Source of the DNA: Dyadobacter sp. CY345
Lineage (GTDB): Bacteria > Bacteroidota > Bacteroidia > Cytophagales > Spirosomataceae
Direction: 5' to 3'
Length of the DNA stretch: 64,000 nucleotides
NCBI RefSeq assembly: GCF_021502725.1
Contig: NZ_JAKFFS010000005.1
Span: 186,001-250,000 of the forward strand
Shown here: positions 15,640 to 24,967 of the stretch, one piece after another
Position numbering within the stretch: the first letter of the stretch is position 1
How the letters are laid out: each line of letters starts with the position of its first letter
Program-made: the position numbers and the translations under genes
Notes under the pieces: generated by a model
What the model was told of the DNA's origin: nothing
The model's input: the letters and a program-made list of their open reading frames with translations, nothing else
Databases searched by the model: none

Positions 15640-17886
15640 TTATTCTTCCGGCGAAGAAATCATAAATTTTAAAAAGTGAAACACTTCCTGCTGGTTTCTG
15701 ATATGATTTCTTGCTGCTGAAAGATCATCACCAATTTTGATTGTGTAGGCTGTGGAGGGCAAAGCTTCGAACATATCCTCGTCTGTGGTATCGTCGCCCA
15801 TTGCCAGAACAAAATCATAATCGCCTTTTTCGACAAAAGACCTGGCAGCGGTACCTTTGTTAAAAGCCGTTTTCTTTACTTCTACAACTTTATTTCCATC
15901 AATAATCTGAAGATTAAGTTCCGGTTGAACAAAACTTTGTAATTGCCAGATCAATTCCTGTGCGCGGCGAATGGCATACTCTTGATCTTCCGCTGTCCGG
16001 TAATGCCAGGCGAGCGATGTTTCTTTTTCTTCAACGAAAGCTCCCGGACAGCGTTTCGCGTAAATATCAAGAATCGGCCGGATACTTTCTTTCCAGTTTT
16101 CCTCATAACTTTCATTTAGAGTCCATTCCTCACTATCTTTTGTTTTGATCAATGCACCGTGTTCAGCAATGATGTGAACTGGCAGTTCTTTGAAAAGTTC
16201 ATGAAGAAAATACCGATCACGACCGCTGATAATGATAACCGTATCGCGTTTGGCAAGATCCATAATCAGTTTTTTAGTATCCACTGATACGATCGCTTTC
16301 GATGGGTCCGGCACAATCGGGGCTAACGTTCCGTCATAATCGAAAAATAAAATCCGATTCGAAGAAGCAGCATATGCTTTCCGGATATCATCAATTCCTT
16401 TATTGGTCAGAAAAACCTGACGAAGTCGTTCATGTTCTTGTTCAAGCATAATCATTTGGGTAAAAAAGTCATTAGTCCACGCGAAAACATCATATTCACG
16501 GATCCTGGTTTGCATGGCATTCATGCGTTTGGTTTGTTCTTCCTCAGGCATTTCAAAAGCACGTATAATCGCATCGGCGATATCCTGATTATCGAGCGGA
16601 TTGATGATTAATGCTTCGCCCAATTCGGCAGCAGCACCCGCCATTTCACTTAGAATTAAAACGCCCTTCTTATCTTTTCGGCTGGCGACATACTCTTTGC
16701 AAACAAGATTCATTCCGTCACGAACCGGCGTAATAAGCGCTACGTCACTGGCGGTATACATTCCCATAAGTTCGTCAAATGACAACGAGCGATACTGATA
16801 TATAATCGGCTGCCAGTTAATGGTTCCGTACTGAGCATTGATCCTTCCCACCGTTTGGTCTATATCAGACTTCATTTGCTGATATTGGTCAATACTGTCA
16901 CGTGAAGGAACAACAACCATAACAAATGAAACCTTCTCGTGCCAGTCGGGATAAATTTCAAGGAATCTCTGAAAACCGTGTAGCCGGTGGAGAATCCCTT
17001 TGGAATAATCGAGACGGTCTACCGAAAAAATAATTTTCTCTTTTAAAGACTCTCTAACCTGTTCCCGCTCTTTTTCAACGTCCGGCAAATCAAAGGCAGA
17101 ATTGAATTTTCTATAATCAATACTGATCGGAAAGGAATCAACTTTCACAATCCGGTTACTCATATTAATATAATGAAGCTTATTACCATACCCGGAAACC
17201 ATCCGTGCAGCTTTAAGAAAATATTCTACATAATCATTGGTATGAAATCCAACCACGTCGGCACCTAATATCCCATCGATAATTGACTTACGCCATTTCA
17301 CGGGTAACATTCGGAATAACTCGAAAGAGGGAAAAGGAATATGAAAAAAGAAGCCTATTTTATTTTGGGGAAATTTTTGCCTGATCATGTCAGGCAAAAG
17401 CATAAGCTGATAATCCTGAACCCAGACTACATCATCTGGCTGAATAATCTCACTGACTTTGTCAAAAAACAATTTATTGGCGATCTGATAGCTTTCGAAA
17501 TAGGCGTCATCAAATTTCGCAAGTGACGGAAAATAGTGACAAAGCGGCCAAATTAAATTATTGCAAAAACCTTCGTAGTAATTTTCATTTACATCGGACG
17601 GTATAAAAACCGGATGTGCCTGGAAGCTATCATTTGCAAGATTCTGACCTTCAAGTTCCTCCGGAGAGTTTTCGCTGAAACCAACCCATTGGATTTTTTC
17701 GTCTGAATTGAATGGTGACCCATCCTGCTCGTGAACGAGAGATAACACTGCTGACACTAGCCCGCCAGAATTCTGAAATAGCTGGACCTGGTCATTTTCG
17801 CTGATAATCTTGAACGGTAGTCGATAGGCAACAATGATTAATCTTCCTGTTTTTTCTTTAATTTTTAAATCTTCCATAAGTTTCAA
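15640..17886 (-). CDS. Bifunctional trehalose-6-phosphate synthase/phosphatase
   Basis: 748-residue fusion. Residues about 13-480 are a GT20 trehalose-6-phosphate synthase (OtsA-like), making trehalose-6-P from UDP-glucose and glucose-6-P: GRLIIVAYRLPFKI, VWVQDYQLMLLP, VDRLDYSKGI and RDGMNLVCKEYVA are visible. Residues about 505-740 are a HAD-type trehalose phosphatase (OtsB-like) with the catalytic FDYDGTLAPI at about 512-521 and GDDTTDEDMF near the C-terminus. Start could be M1 or M4. No separate otsA or otsB lies nearby. The product makes the compatible solute trehalose in the cytoplasm. Promoter region is the large gene-free stretch to the right. Confidence 0.93.
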   Translation of the reverse strand: MKLMEDLKIKEKTGRLIIVAYRLPFKIISENDQVQLFQNSGGLVSAVLSLVHEQDGSPFNSDEKIQWVGFSENSPEELEGQNLANDSFQAHPVFIPSDVNENYYEGFCNNLIWPLCHYFPSLAKFDDAYFESYQIANKLFFDKVSEIIQPDDVVWVQDYQLMLLPDMIRQKFPQNKIGFFFHIPFPSFELFRMLPVKWRKSIIDGILGADVVGFHTNDYVEYFLKAARMVSGYGNKLHYINMSNRIVKVDSFPISIDYRKFNSAFDLPDVEKEREQVRESLKEKIIFSVDRLDYSKGILHRLHGFQRFLEIYPDWHEKVSFVMVVVPSRDSIDQYQQMKSDIDQTVGRINAQYGTINWQPIIYQYRSLSFDELMGMYTASDVALITPVRDGMNLVCKEYVASRKDKKGVLILSEMAGAAAELGEALIINPLDNQDIADAIIRAFEMPEEEQTKRMNAMQTRIREYDVFAWTNDFFTQMIMLEQEHERLRQVFLTNKGIDDIRKAYAASSNRILFFDYDGTLAPIVPDPSKAIVSVDTKKLIMDLAKRDTVIIISGRDRYFLHELFKELPVHIIAEHGALIKTKDSEEWTLNESYEENWKESIRPILDIYAKRCPGAFVEEKETSLAWHYRTAEDQEYAIRRAQELIWQLQSFVQPELNLQIIDGNKVVEVKKTAFNKGTAARSFVEKGDYDFVLAMGDDTTDEDMFEALPSTAYTIKIGDDLSAARNHIRNQQEVFHFLKFMISSPEE

Positions 17887-18471
17887 TGCATGTTACTTTC
17901 AGATGCATCTGATTAAATATAAGGCACTAGATTTATAAGTTGTGCCCTTTTCGAAAGATTTACCGCAATTTTTGTTCCAGAAACGGCATTTTAGCATTAA
18001 GATTATCTTAATTCTTCAAATAGTAGAAATTATATATTTCATTTATAGAAAGAAATCTATAATTTTGTACAGCGCCACGCAAGTGGCCTATAGTGTGTGT
18101 TGTAGTGCACAAATGATCTTGGCATATGCTGAGATTTTTTTGTTTCTACACCTGACAAAATTTTTTTGGTTAGTATTAAATTTTACTTTCCAGCCTGAAA
18201 TGTGAGATTTCACAGGGACCAAATATCGCTATCCCACCATAGCCACCCCATTATTCCCCATAACCGGCAATTCACTAAATAATCACAATAAAAATTTTAA
18301 TAAAATAATGTTGTGAAGTATAAATTTTCTAATGATAAAATTTTATTTAGTCCTCATAATCAGATTATTAATTTTTTTTAGTTTTATTATTCCGAAAAGC
18401 TAGCATGATTTTTACACTATACGTAATTAATCAAGATGGGCTTGCTCATTTTGAGGTGAGAAATATTTAGT

Positions 18472-18501
18472 AAAAAATCCTGGCACTTGCCGGGATTTTT
18501 T
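18472..18501. terminator. Strong symmetrical terminator, no gene in front on + strand
   Basis: 13-bp stem (18472-18484 with 18489-18501), 4-nt loop, A run on the left and T run on the right, so it works either way. Minus-strand use would serve the barrel gene ending at 18805, 300 bp away. Confidence 0.75.
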
Positions 18502-18682
18502 CTTTTTGATATCCACGACACCCCGAATAGAATATTTTCTACAAAACGATCGTAAATAGTGTAACATTTACTAAAAAAGAAATAATATATTCTACAAGGT
18601 TATTGTTTATCCAAATAATTCATTCTACTTTTACATCAGTTACCTAATAATGTAGAGTGCTGGGTTAAATAATGAACAAAAG

Positions 18683-18708
18683 AGCCTTGGTTATACCGAG
18701 GCTTTTTT
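18683..18708 (+). terminator. Terminator-like hairpin
   Basis: Stem agccttgg/ccgaggct (18683-18690 with 18696-18703, one G-T pair), 5-nt loop, then six T on the + strand. On the minus strand it is followed only by C and four T, so the + direction is better. Confidence 0.65.
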
Positions 18709-18804
18709 CTGTTTTATACCTCATGAAACGGCACGAAGGTCATTGAAAAATTAACGCGCCATAGAGGCACTCTTCGGCAAGTATTCCAATACGGGGAGAG
18801 AAAA

Positions 18805-19734
18805 TTATTTTGATTTCTTAGACGAGCCAAACGGAGGACGAATGTATAATTCTATTGCCGCGGTGAAACCCGAAGTTTTGATAGGTACAACACCAGCCGG
18901 AAGTGTATTACTAATATTTGTGCGATAGCCGGCAAACAACTCTACTCCTACAAGCTTATTAATTTGTCGGTTATACATTACCCCGCTATCCATATCAATC
19001 TTTCTAAACTGGCCAGCCTGGTTGTTACTTTCCGTGATATAATAACTCCTGCTAACGGCTTCACTTTTAAATGACAAAATATCTTTTGACGAAATATTGT
19101 AACGAAACGACAATCTTCGGGGAAGGCTGATTTCGACGCCAGTTTTTGGAGAAAAATTGTAATTAAATACAAAGACAGGCAAAACAGTTAAGTTTTGGTT
19201 TTTGCTAAGCATCAATCCAAAACCAATTTCTTTATTAATCGATTTTTTCTTTAAGTACACAGCTGTGAAACTGTAATTCAAAGGAACGTTACGTAGTGGA
19301 ATATCTGCGAGACTTCCACTTTTATTAACCCTTGAAGCCAGAATCAAAAACGCACCAGGATCCAGCGTGAAAAAAGACTTCATATCCACTCCCATGGAAC
19401 GAAGTTTCCAGTTAGACATTTGATGCATGGGATTTTCTCCGCTGGAATTAATTTCAAGCTGCTCCGTTCGGTAGTGAGGTCCCAGAACAATTGCATATTT
19501 CGGCTTGTGCAATACAGGAACCCATGCCCGGACGTATATATCTTCTTGTGTATACCGTTGCGTTTCGGAATTTGCCGAACGATAACGCGCGCCAGGCGCC
19601 TGCGTGTGTTCTATGGTTATCCATTTGGAAGGTCCCATGCCAGGTAATCCCGGCAACAAATCCTGCGATAGACAACGTGTGCCTATCAGCAATGTGAGGG
19701 AACATGCAACAAATCCAAGATAACGGTTTATCAT
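18805..19734 (-). CDS. Predicted outer-membrane beta-barrel protein (DUF6268-like)
   Basis: 309 residues from ATG 19734 (MINRYLGFVACSLTLLIG), giving a signal peptide that ends near TRCLSQ. After GMGPSKW the chain is a series of alternating hydrophobic/aromatic strands (KYAIVLGPHYRTEQLEI, VSRSYYITESN, GVELFAGYRTNI) ending in AAIELYIRPPFG, all typical of an outer-membrane barrel. The N-terminal layout resembles proteins labelled DUF6268, an assignment I cannot confirm. No enzyme motif. It stands alone between two long gene-free regions. Confidence 0.7.
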   Translation of the reverse strand: MINRYLGFVACSLTLLIGTRCLSQDLLPGLPGMGPSKWITIEHTQAPGARYRSANSETQRYTQEDIYVRAWVPVLHKPKYAIVLGPHYRTEQLEINSSGENPMHQMSNWKLRSMGVDMKSFFTLDPGAFLILASRVNKSGSLADIPLRNVPLNYSFTAVYLKKKSINKEIGFGLMLSKNQNLTVLPVFVFNYNFSPKTGVEISLPRRLSFRYNISSKDILSFKSEAVSRSYYITESNNQAGQFRKIDMDSGVMYNRQINKLVGVELFAGYRTNISNTLPAGVVPIKTSGFTAAIELYIRPPFGSSKKSK

Positions 19735-20464
19735 ATAACACAAATAGGAAATTCTTCTCTTACTTTTTCTTAAATCTCAGTCACAGATGCATAGCCATTA
19801 ATCCGGCTATTTTTACTACGAAGGAATTTTCAATAAACGCGGAGATATTCTTAGTTAAGACAAATCACAGAGGTCGTTTGTTATACGAAATTACTTAAAA
19901 AAAGTCACTTATCCTTTGCGCAACACAGATATGTTTTTATAAAGTTCCACGGTGTTAAAAATTCACTCATTATTATTTTACAGACAGTTACGAGGAAGCA
20001 GGCGCGCTTGTGGAAACATTTTGGTGAGCCTGAATAGAAATTTCTGTTTCAGAATGTTTAAATCAAGATCGCAAAATACAGTTTTAATACAGAAAAGACG
20101 TTTTATGCGAACGGTTAGTGGTAGGTAATAAGATATTTTAATCGATTAGAGAGTTTAAGTGTATATCATTAGTTCTTTGTTTATCTGAATCTGACCGGGG
20201 TTAAAATTCGATTAAATCTTTACTAACGTAATATCCTATTCCTATTCAATTCGTTAACTATTTAGAATTTTGCTTCGGTCCTTTCCAAGTGGCAAGTGAC
20301 CAGATCAACTTAATTTGATTCATAAATCCCGGTTGAGATTAGTTAAAAACCTGTCGACTTTTTGACAGGTTTTTTTGCATTTTAAAGTGTGAAATTTTAT
20401 TTTGTTAATTGCTCAGTCAGCTAACTTTGCAAACTGTATGACCTTTAATATAAATCTCCTTTTC
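19735..20464. other. Gene-free region between divergent genes
   Basis: 730 bp between the starts of two divergent genes. No credible ORF. At about 20280-20376 there is a run of short inverted repeats (ggtc...gacc at 20278-20306, tcaa...ttga around 20310-20325) ending in a strong terminator, compatible with a small RNA or a leader of the downstream acetyltransferase gene. Confidence 0.5.
20345..20376 (+). terminator. Orphan intrinsic terminator upstream of the acetyltransferase
   Basis: Stem aaaaacctgtc/gacaggttttt (20345-20355 with 20364-20374), 8-nt loop, eight T in the run. There is no coding region before it on the + strand, and on the minus strand only 90 bp separate it from the divergent start. 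Confidence 0.8.
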
Positions 20465-20911
20465 ATGCTGATTAAACATTGCCAACTGACCGATCTGCCA
20501 AAACTCTCACTGATTTTTGATGAGTACAGGGTTCATTTTAAACAGGAATCTAACCTGGAAGCATCAACCATTTTTTTGAGAGAAAGAATTGAAAATAAAC
20601 AGGCCGTTGTTTTTGCCGCCATTGATGAAGATTCAAATGATATGATGGGTTTTACGTTGCTCTACCCGATGTACACCTCGCTAAAAATCAAATCAACATG
20701 GACTCTTAATGATATGTTTATAACAGAAAAATATAGAAAATTTGGGGTCGCAACCAGATTGCTTGAAAAAGTAGAGGAATTCGGAGCCGAAACCAACGCA
20801 CAATGGATCACCCTAAAAACTGGCGTCGAGAATACCAAAGCGCAGGCACTCTATGAAAAGTTTGGATTTAAAAAAGACGAAGGCTGTTATTACTATTACT
20901 TGCAGCAATAA
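20465..20911 (+). CDS. GNAT-family N-acetyltransferase
   Basis: 148 residues from ATG 20465 (MLIKHCQLTDLPKLS); an upstream TTG in frame would add 21 non-family residues. Acetyl-CoA fold elements: central strand STWTLNDMFITEKYRKFGVATRLL containing the YRKFGVA loop (motif A, R/Q-x-x-G-x-A), and C-terminal NTKAQALYEKFGFKKDE (motif B). The substrate amine is unknown. Downstream come a 17-bp inverted repeat and a terminator. Confidence 0.87.
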   Translation: MLIKHCQLTDLPKLSLIFDEYRVHFKQESNLEASTIFLRERIENKQAVVFAAIDEDSNDMMGFTLLYPMYTSLKIKSTWTLNDMFITEKYRKFGVATRLLEKVEEFGAETNAQWITLKTGVENTKAQALYEKFGFKKDEGCYYYYLQQ

Positions 20912-20944
20912 ACGTTTAAGTGAAATACCGTCCTGCTCGACGAA

Positions 20945-20981
20945 GATATTTAGAAATTATGCGACATAATTTCTAAATATC
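20945..20981. other. Perfect 17-bp inverted repeat with 3-nt loop
   Basis: gatatttagaaattatg at 20945-20961 pairs exactly with 20965-20981. It lies 34 bp past the acetyltransferase stop. No T run follows on either strand, so it is not an ordinary terminator; it may be a 3'-end stabilising hairpin or a protein-binding palindrome. Confidence 0.6.
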
Positions 20982-21102
20982 AAAAACATTTTCCTGATAG
21001 CATAACTTTACCTCAATCAAACTTTTAGCTGAGCAGTTTATTTATTAATATTGTAAGTGATTGATGTATAATCTATATCAATTAAAGGTTACGATATTTT
21101 AT

Positions 21103-21134
21103 AAAGGACTCAGGATTTCCGGAGTTCTTTTTTT
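21103..21134 (+). terminator. Intrinsic terminator downstream of the acetyltransferase
   Basis: Imperfect 12-bp stem (21103-21114 with 21119-21130, one G-T and one mismatch), 4-nt loop, then seven T. 200 bp past the stop. Confidence 0.65.
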
Positions 21135-21370
21135 GTGTAGCTTGTAGAAATTATCGCGCGTTATAGCCTGTCAGAAGTTTCTCTATAAATTCTTTCAAAC
21201 TCCCAACTTTTGATGCAGCGGCAACCGTTCCTGGAAAAAACAAATTGAGCGTTCCGATGCGTCTTCGATCACGTTAACACACTTAATCGGGTAATTTTTT
21301 TAGTGAGAATGCTGTTATCACAAAAGTGTATGTCAGCGCAAGCCCGCGTTGTAAGTTTAGTTTATTAAAA

Positions 21371-22015
21371 ATGTTAAAAAAAACAGCAGTCTTTCTTCTC
21401 TTCGTGGTTATATCCCTGAATGTATATGCGCAAGAAACCTGGAAATTGCATACGGAAAAAGACGGAGTAAAGGTTTTCACGAAATCCATTTTAACTTCCA
21501 GGGTTAAGGCCCTTAAAATTGAAACAATTCTGCCTGCAACATTATCTGAACTTGTCACTGTACTAATGGATATTGAGAGAGAGACGGAATGGGTATATAG
21601 CACAAAATCATGTGTGGTAGTTAAAAGGGTTTCGCCCTCCGACTTATATTACTATTCAGAAGTAGAACTTCCGTGGCCGGCTCAAAATCGGGATTTCGTT
21701 GCGCATATTATGGTTTCTCAAAATCCTTCGACAAAAGTCGTTACGATGGATGCGCCATGCGTTTCCGGATTTGTTGCTCAAAAACCTGGAATTGTGAGGA
21801 TAGTTCAGTCAACGGGAAAGTGGATCATTACACCGGTTTCCAAAAGACAGGTTAAAGTTGAATACACGCTGGCTGTTGATCCGGCCGGTTCTATTCCTGC
21901 CTGGCTGGTAAATCTGGTTGCTTCACAAGGTCCTCTCGAAACTTTCAAAATGCTTAAAATTCAGCTTCAAAAACCCGAATATCGAAATGCCAGGCTGTCA
22001 TTTATTACGGATTAA
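21371..22015 (+). CDS. Exported START-domain (lipid-binding-like) protein
   Basis: 214 residues from ATG 21371 (MLKKTAVFLLFVVISLNVYA), which gives a standard signal peptide; the upstream in-frame codon does not. The mature part shows the START pattern: EKDGVKVFTKSI, LMDIERETEWVYSTKSCVV, LYYYSEVELPWPAQNRDFVAHI and VKVEYTLAVDPAGSIPAWLVN. The fold holds a hydrophobic ligand in a helix-grip; the ligand is unknown. It probably acts in the periplasm. Transcribed alone. Confidence 0.83.
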   Translation: MLKKTAVFLLFVVISLNVYAQETWKLHTEKDGVKVFTKSILTSRVKALKIETILPATLSELVTVLMDIERETEWVYSTKSCVVVKRVSPSDLYYYSEVELPWPAQNRDFVAHIMVSQNPSTKVVTMDAPCVSGFVAQKPGIVRIVQSTGKWIITPVSKRQVKVEYTLAVDPAGSIPAWLVNLVASQGPLETFKMLKIQLQKPEYRNARLSFITD

Positions 22016-22241
22016 TCTGAATGTTAGATTTCAAAATCAAATAAACATAAATCCAACACTACAACCTATTGATTTATAATCATTTAACAAATAGATATAA
22101 TCTTGTTTCGGTTGGCAATACGATGCCGTATTAAAATACAGTTAAAAGCAAATTAAAATAATGCCCGACGCATTTAATCTAAAGGGCATCTTTGAACGTA
22201 GGTAGAACGATAAATAATCACTCACTTCACTTACGTTGCTT

Positions 22242-23846
22242 ATGAATTTTTTTAGCAGTCTGGTTAAGCAAGCGGCATTCGCGACCGCTCTCACCTCATC
22301 AATGATCCTCGTTTCCTGCGAAGATCACCGCATGGCGCCTACTGAACAATCGCTTCCTGACAGACTCTTTTGGGCCTTGTCAGATGACAACAAAATTCAC
22401 CAAATCAATGTTAAAAACACTTCTACACCTCTAAAATCTATTTCCGTTACCGGGCTTGTCGCCGGCGACGCACTGGCTGGTATTGATTTTCGCCCGGCAA
22501 CGGGTCAACTTTACGCAATCAGCAAACAAGGCAATCTTTACCAGATCAGTCTTATAGCCGGTGCTACCGAAGGCAGAGCTACAAGAATTGGCGATGCACC
22601 TCTTGCAACTGCTTTAACAGGTGCGAACATCGGATTTGACTTTAACCCTACGGTTGATAAAATTCGCGTTACCACCAGCAGTACGCAGAATTTGCGTGTA
22701 AATCCTGAAACAGGAATGATCGCTGCGACAGATCTTATATTGAAAGGATATTCCAATCCACAAATTGGTGCGGTTGCCTATACAAACAGCCGTGCTGGTG
22801 TAACTGCTGCGCCGGGCGTAGGTACGACATTATATGATATTGACCCGACAACTGATCAGTTATACATTCAAACGCCTCCGAATGACGGTGGCCTTGTTGC
22901 TGTTGGCAGCCGTTTTGATATCGACATTGAAGATGTTGGCGGTTTTGATATATCTCCGGATATCAACGCGTCCGATGTTTACCCAATCGCTTCAGTAAAA
23001 TATCAGGGCAAATGGGAATTGAATCATGTAAATCTAACAACTGGTAAACTTCAAAAACTGGGTGATCTGCCAGCCGGAGTTAATATCATTGGGATAGCAA
23101 TACCTTCTCTTCCTGTTGCTTACGCGCTGGATGGCGTAAATAATTTGAGAATTTTTGATCCGATGACCGGTGCGAGCTACGGCACAAAAGCTATTATGGG
23201 ACTCCCATCTGGAGTTTTACTTGCAGGTATAGACATCCGACCAGCTAACGGGCGTCTTTATGCGCTGGGTATGAACAGCAAAATTTATAGCGTTGATCTT
23301 GGATCAGGAATGGCGGCAGAAGCTGCAACGCTCAAATTAACTGACGGAACGCCTGTTATGTTAAACGGATCAATCTTCGGGGTAGATTTTAACCCTGTGG
23401 CCGACAGATTACGTGTGGTAAGTGAGACGGGTCAAAACTTGCGGATTAATGTTTCGCCGGGCGACATGAATGGCGTAACTGTTGTTGATGGAACACTGAA
23501 AATCACAGGATCTCCACTGACACCGTTTGTTACAGCAGGAGCTTACACCAACAGTTATCCTGGTGCAACTGCAACCACACTGTATGATATTGATAGCAAC
23601 ATGGACATATTATACAGACAAAATCCTCCAAATGATGGAAGTCTTGATATGCCTAAAAACCTGAACATTGATGTAGCTTCTAATATCGGATTTGATATTG
23701 GAAATGCTTCGGGAATGGGTTACGGAATATTCACGGTAGGCGGAAATACAAATTTCTATACAGTAGATCTTAGCAACGGTGCAGTTCAGGTTAAATACAC
23801 ATATCCTGGATCAGTAAAAGGATTAGCGCTTGGTTTTGGTTTATAA
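22242..23846 (+). CDS. DUF4394 lipoprotein with two tandem propeller-like repeats
   Basis: 534 residues from ATG 22242. Signal region with lipobox (SSMILVSCEDH, lipidated Cys near residue 26). The mature protein is a duplication: residues about 45-280 and 290-534 align with each other (GIDFRPATGQLYAI versus GIDIRPANGRLYAL; GFDFNPTVDKIRV versus GVDFNPVADRLRV; TTLYDIDPTTDQL versus TTLYDIDSNMDIL). DUF4394 proteins are secreted and of unknown function; the repeats look like beta-propeller blades. A terminator follows at once. Confidence 0.85.
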   Translation: MNFFSSLVKQAAFATALTSSMILVSCEDHRMAPTEQSLPDRLFWALSDDNKIHQINVKNTSTPLKSISVTGLVAGDALAGIDFRPATGQLYAISKQGNLYQISLIAGATEGRATRIGDAPLATALTGANIGFDFNPTVDKIRVTTSSTQNLRVNPETGMIAATDLILKGYSNPQIGAVAYTNSRAGVTAAPGVGTTLYDIDPTTDQLYIQTPPNDGGLVAVGSRFDIDIEDVGGFDISPDINASDVYPIASVKYQGKWELNHVNLTTGKLQKLGDLPAGVNIIGIAIPSLPVAYALDGVNNLRIFDPMTGASYGTKAIMGLPSGVLLAGIDIRPANGRLYALGMNSKIYSVDLGSGMAAEAATLKLTDGTPVMLNGSIFGVDFNPVADRLRVVSETGQNLRINVSPGDMNGVTVVDGTLKITGSPLTPFVTAGAYTNSYPGATATTLYDIDSNMDILYRQNPPNDGSLDMPKNLNIDVASNIGFDIGNASGMGYGIFTVGGNTNFYTVDLSNGAVQVKYTYPGSVKGLALGFGL

Positions 23847-23861
23847 TAAAAAACCAGCGTC

Positions 23862-23900
23862 AAAAAAGGTGATCAGGGCTTTTCTGATCACCTTTTTTTT
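23862..23900. terminator. Bidirectional terminator after the DUF4394 gene
   Basis: 15-bp stem (23862-23876 with 23884-23898), A run on the left, T run on the right. It serves both the + strand lipoprotein gene and the converging SDR gene. Confidence 0.9.
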
Positions 23901-23922
23901 GTTTTACAAAAATTGAAATGAT

Positions 23923-24780
23923 TTACCCGTTTACAACTTGCCCTCCGTTAGGATGCAAAACTTGCCCACTGATATACGAAGAATCTTCACAAGCCAGAAA
24001 AACATAACATGGCGCAACCTCGCAAGGCTGGCCTGGCCTTTTGAATGGGGTGTCTTTTCCAAATTCTGCCACGTGTTCGGCATCAAAGGTTGCCGGTATC
24101 AATGGCGTCCAGATTGGTCCGGGTGCAACAGCATTCACACGAATTCCCTTTTCTACAAGATTAATTGCCAAAGATCGCGTGAACGAAGTTATCGCTCCTT
24201 TTGTCGAGGAATAATCCAGCAATCCCGGGCTTCCATGATATGCAGTGATCGATGTTGTGTTAACAATGGAATCGCCTTCATTTAGATAAGGCAGTGCGGC
24301 TTGTGTAAAATAAAAGAAAGAAAAGATATTTGTGCTGAAAGTATTCGTCAGTTGTGCGGAAGATATATCTGCAATACTTTCTTTCGGATGTTGCTCTGCT
24401 GCGTTGTTTACCAACACATTCAATTTCCCAAATTCGCCAATTACCAGACCAACAGCTTCCTGACAAAATTCCTGTTCTCGAATATCGCCTGGAATGAGTA
24501 AACAACTTTTCCCCTCTGCCTCAACAAGTCGTTTCGTTTCGTCGGCGTCCTGATCTTCGCTCAAATAAACAATTGCAACATCCGCGCCTTCACGCGCAAA
24601 ATGAACCGCGACCGATCTTCCTATGCCACTATCGCCACCTGTAATCAGAGCAACCTTTCCTTCCAGTTTGCCACTTCCCCTATAATTTTTACGTATCACA
24701 ACCGGCTCGGGATTCATCTTCTCCTCTATGCCCGGTTGCTCATTCTGCGTCTGTCCGTTGGTTTCTATGTTAAATTCCAT
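23923..24780 (-). CDS. SDR-family oxidoreductase (glucose/ribitol dehydrogenase-like)
   Basis: 285 residues from ATG 24780 (MEFNIETNGQTQNEQPG); the longer frame start would add 37 residues of non-family sequence. The N-terminal tail of about 45 residues before the domain (PGIEEKMNPEP, SGKLEGKVALITGG) is the arrangement of YghA/YhdF-type SDRs. Motifs: TGGDSGIG cofactor loop, NNAAEQH, catalytic Ser in TTSITAYHG and YSSTK (Tyr/Lys). C-terminal YISGQVLHPNGGQVVNG closes the fold. NAD(P)-dependent alcohol/aldehyde oxidoreductase, substrate unknown; relatives are induced by stress. Confidence 0.88.
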   Translation of the reverse strand: MEFNIETNGQTQNEQPGIEEKMNPEPVVIRKNYRGSGKLEGKVALITGGDSGIGRSVAVHFAREGADVAIVYLSEDQDADETKRLVEAEGKSCLLIPGDIREQEFCQEAVGLVIGEFGKLNVLVNNAAEQHPKESIADISSAQLTNTFSTNIFSFFYFTQAALPYLNEGDSIVNTTSITAYHGSPGLLDYSSTKGAITSFTRSLAINLVEKGIRVNAVAPGPIWTPLIPATFDAEHVAEFGKDTPFKRPGQPCEVAPCYVFLACEDSSYISGQVLHPNGGQVVNG

Positions 24781-24920
24781 GATGTTGATGATTAGTTTGG
24801 CGGCAACGTTTAAAAATTTATGCCAAACCAGAATTGGTAACTGACGAAAGATGAATTTATCATACTTAGAGATTTCTAATTCCGATACCATCTGTTTAAT
24901 TCTCCTTTAAGTATCTAAAC

Positions 24921-24951
24921 TTTGCCCGCCTTCAAATCTTTCTTATTTTTG
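24921..24951 (+). promoter_or_regulatory. Consensus Bacteroidota promoter of the LacI-type gene
   Basis: TTTG at 24921-24924, 19-nt spacer, TATTTTTG at 24944-24951, matching TTTG-N19-TAnnTTTG. Predicted start is within about 10 nt of the TTG start codon, so the mRNA is nearly leaderless. Confidence 0.65.
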
Positions 24952-24967
24952 CAGAAAAAGAGTCTAC

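Larger units (their letters stand above)
17887..18804. other. Gene-free region with two orphan terminators
   Basis: 918 bp without a convincing coding region; a + strand ORF at 17942-18205 has no family-like sequence and is poor in charged residues. AT content is high. It contains two hairpin-plus-T structures (18472-18501 and 18683-18708) with no + strand gene in front of them, so one or two short RNAs of about 100-130 nt may be encoded, or these are distant terminators of the converging barrel gene. Confidence 0.5.
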
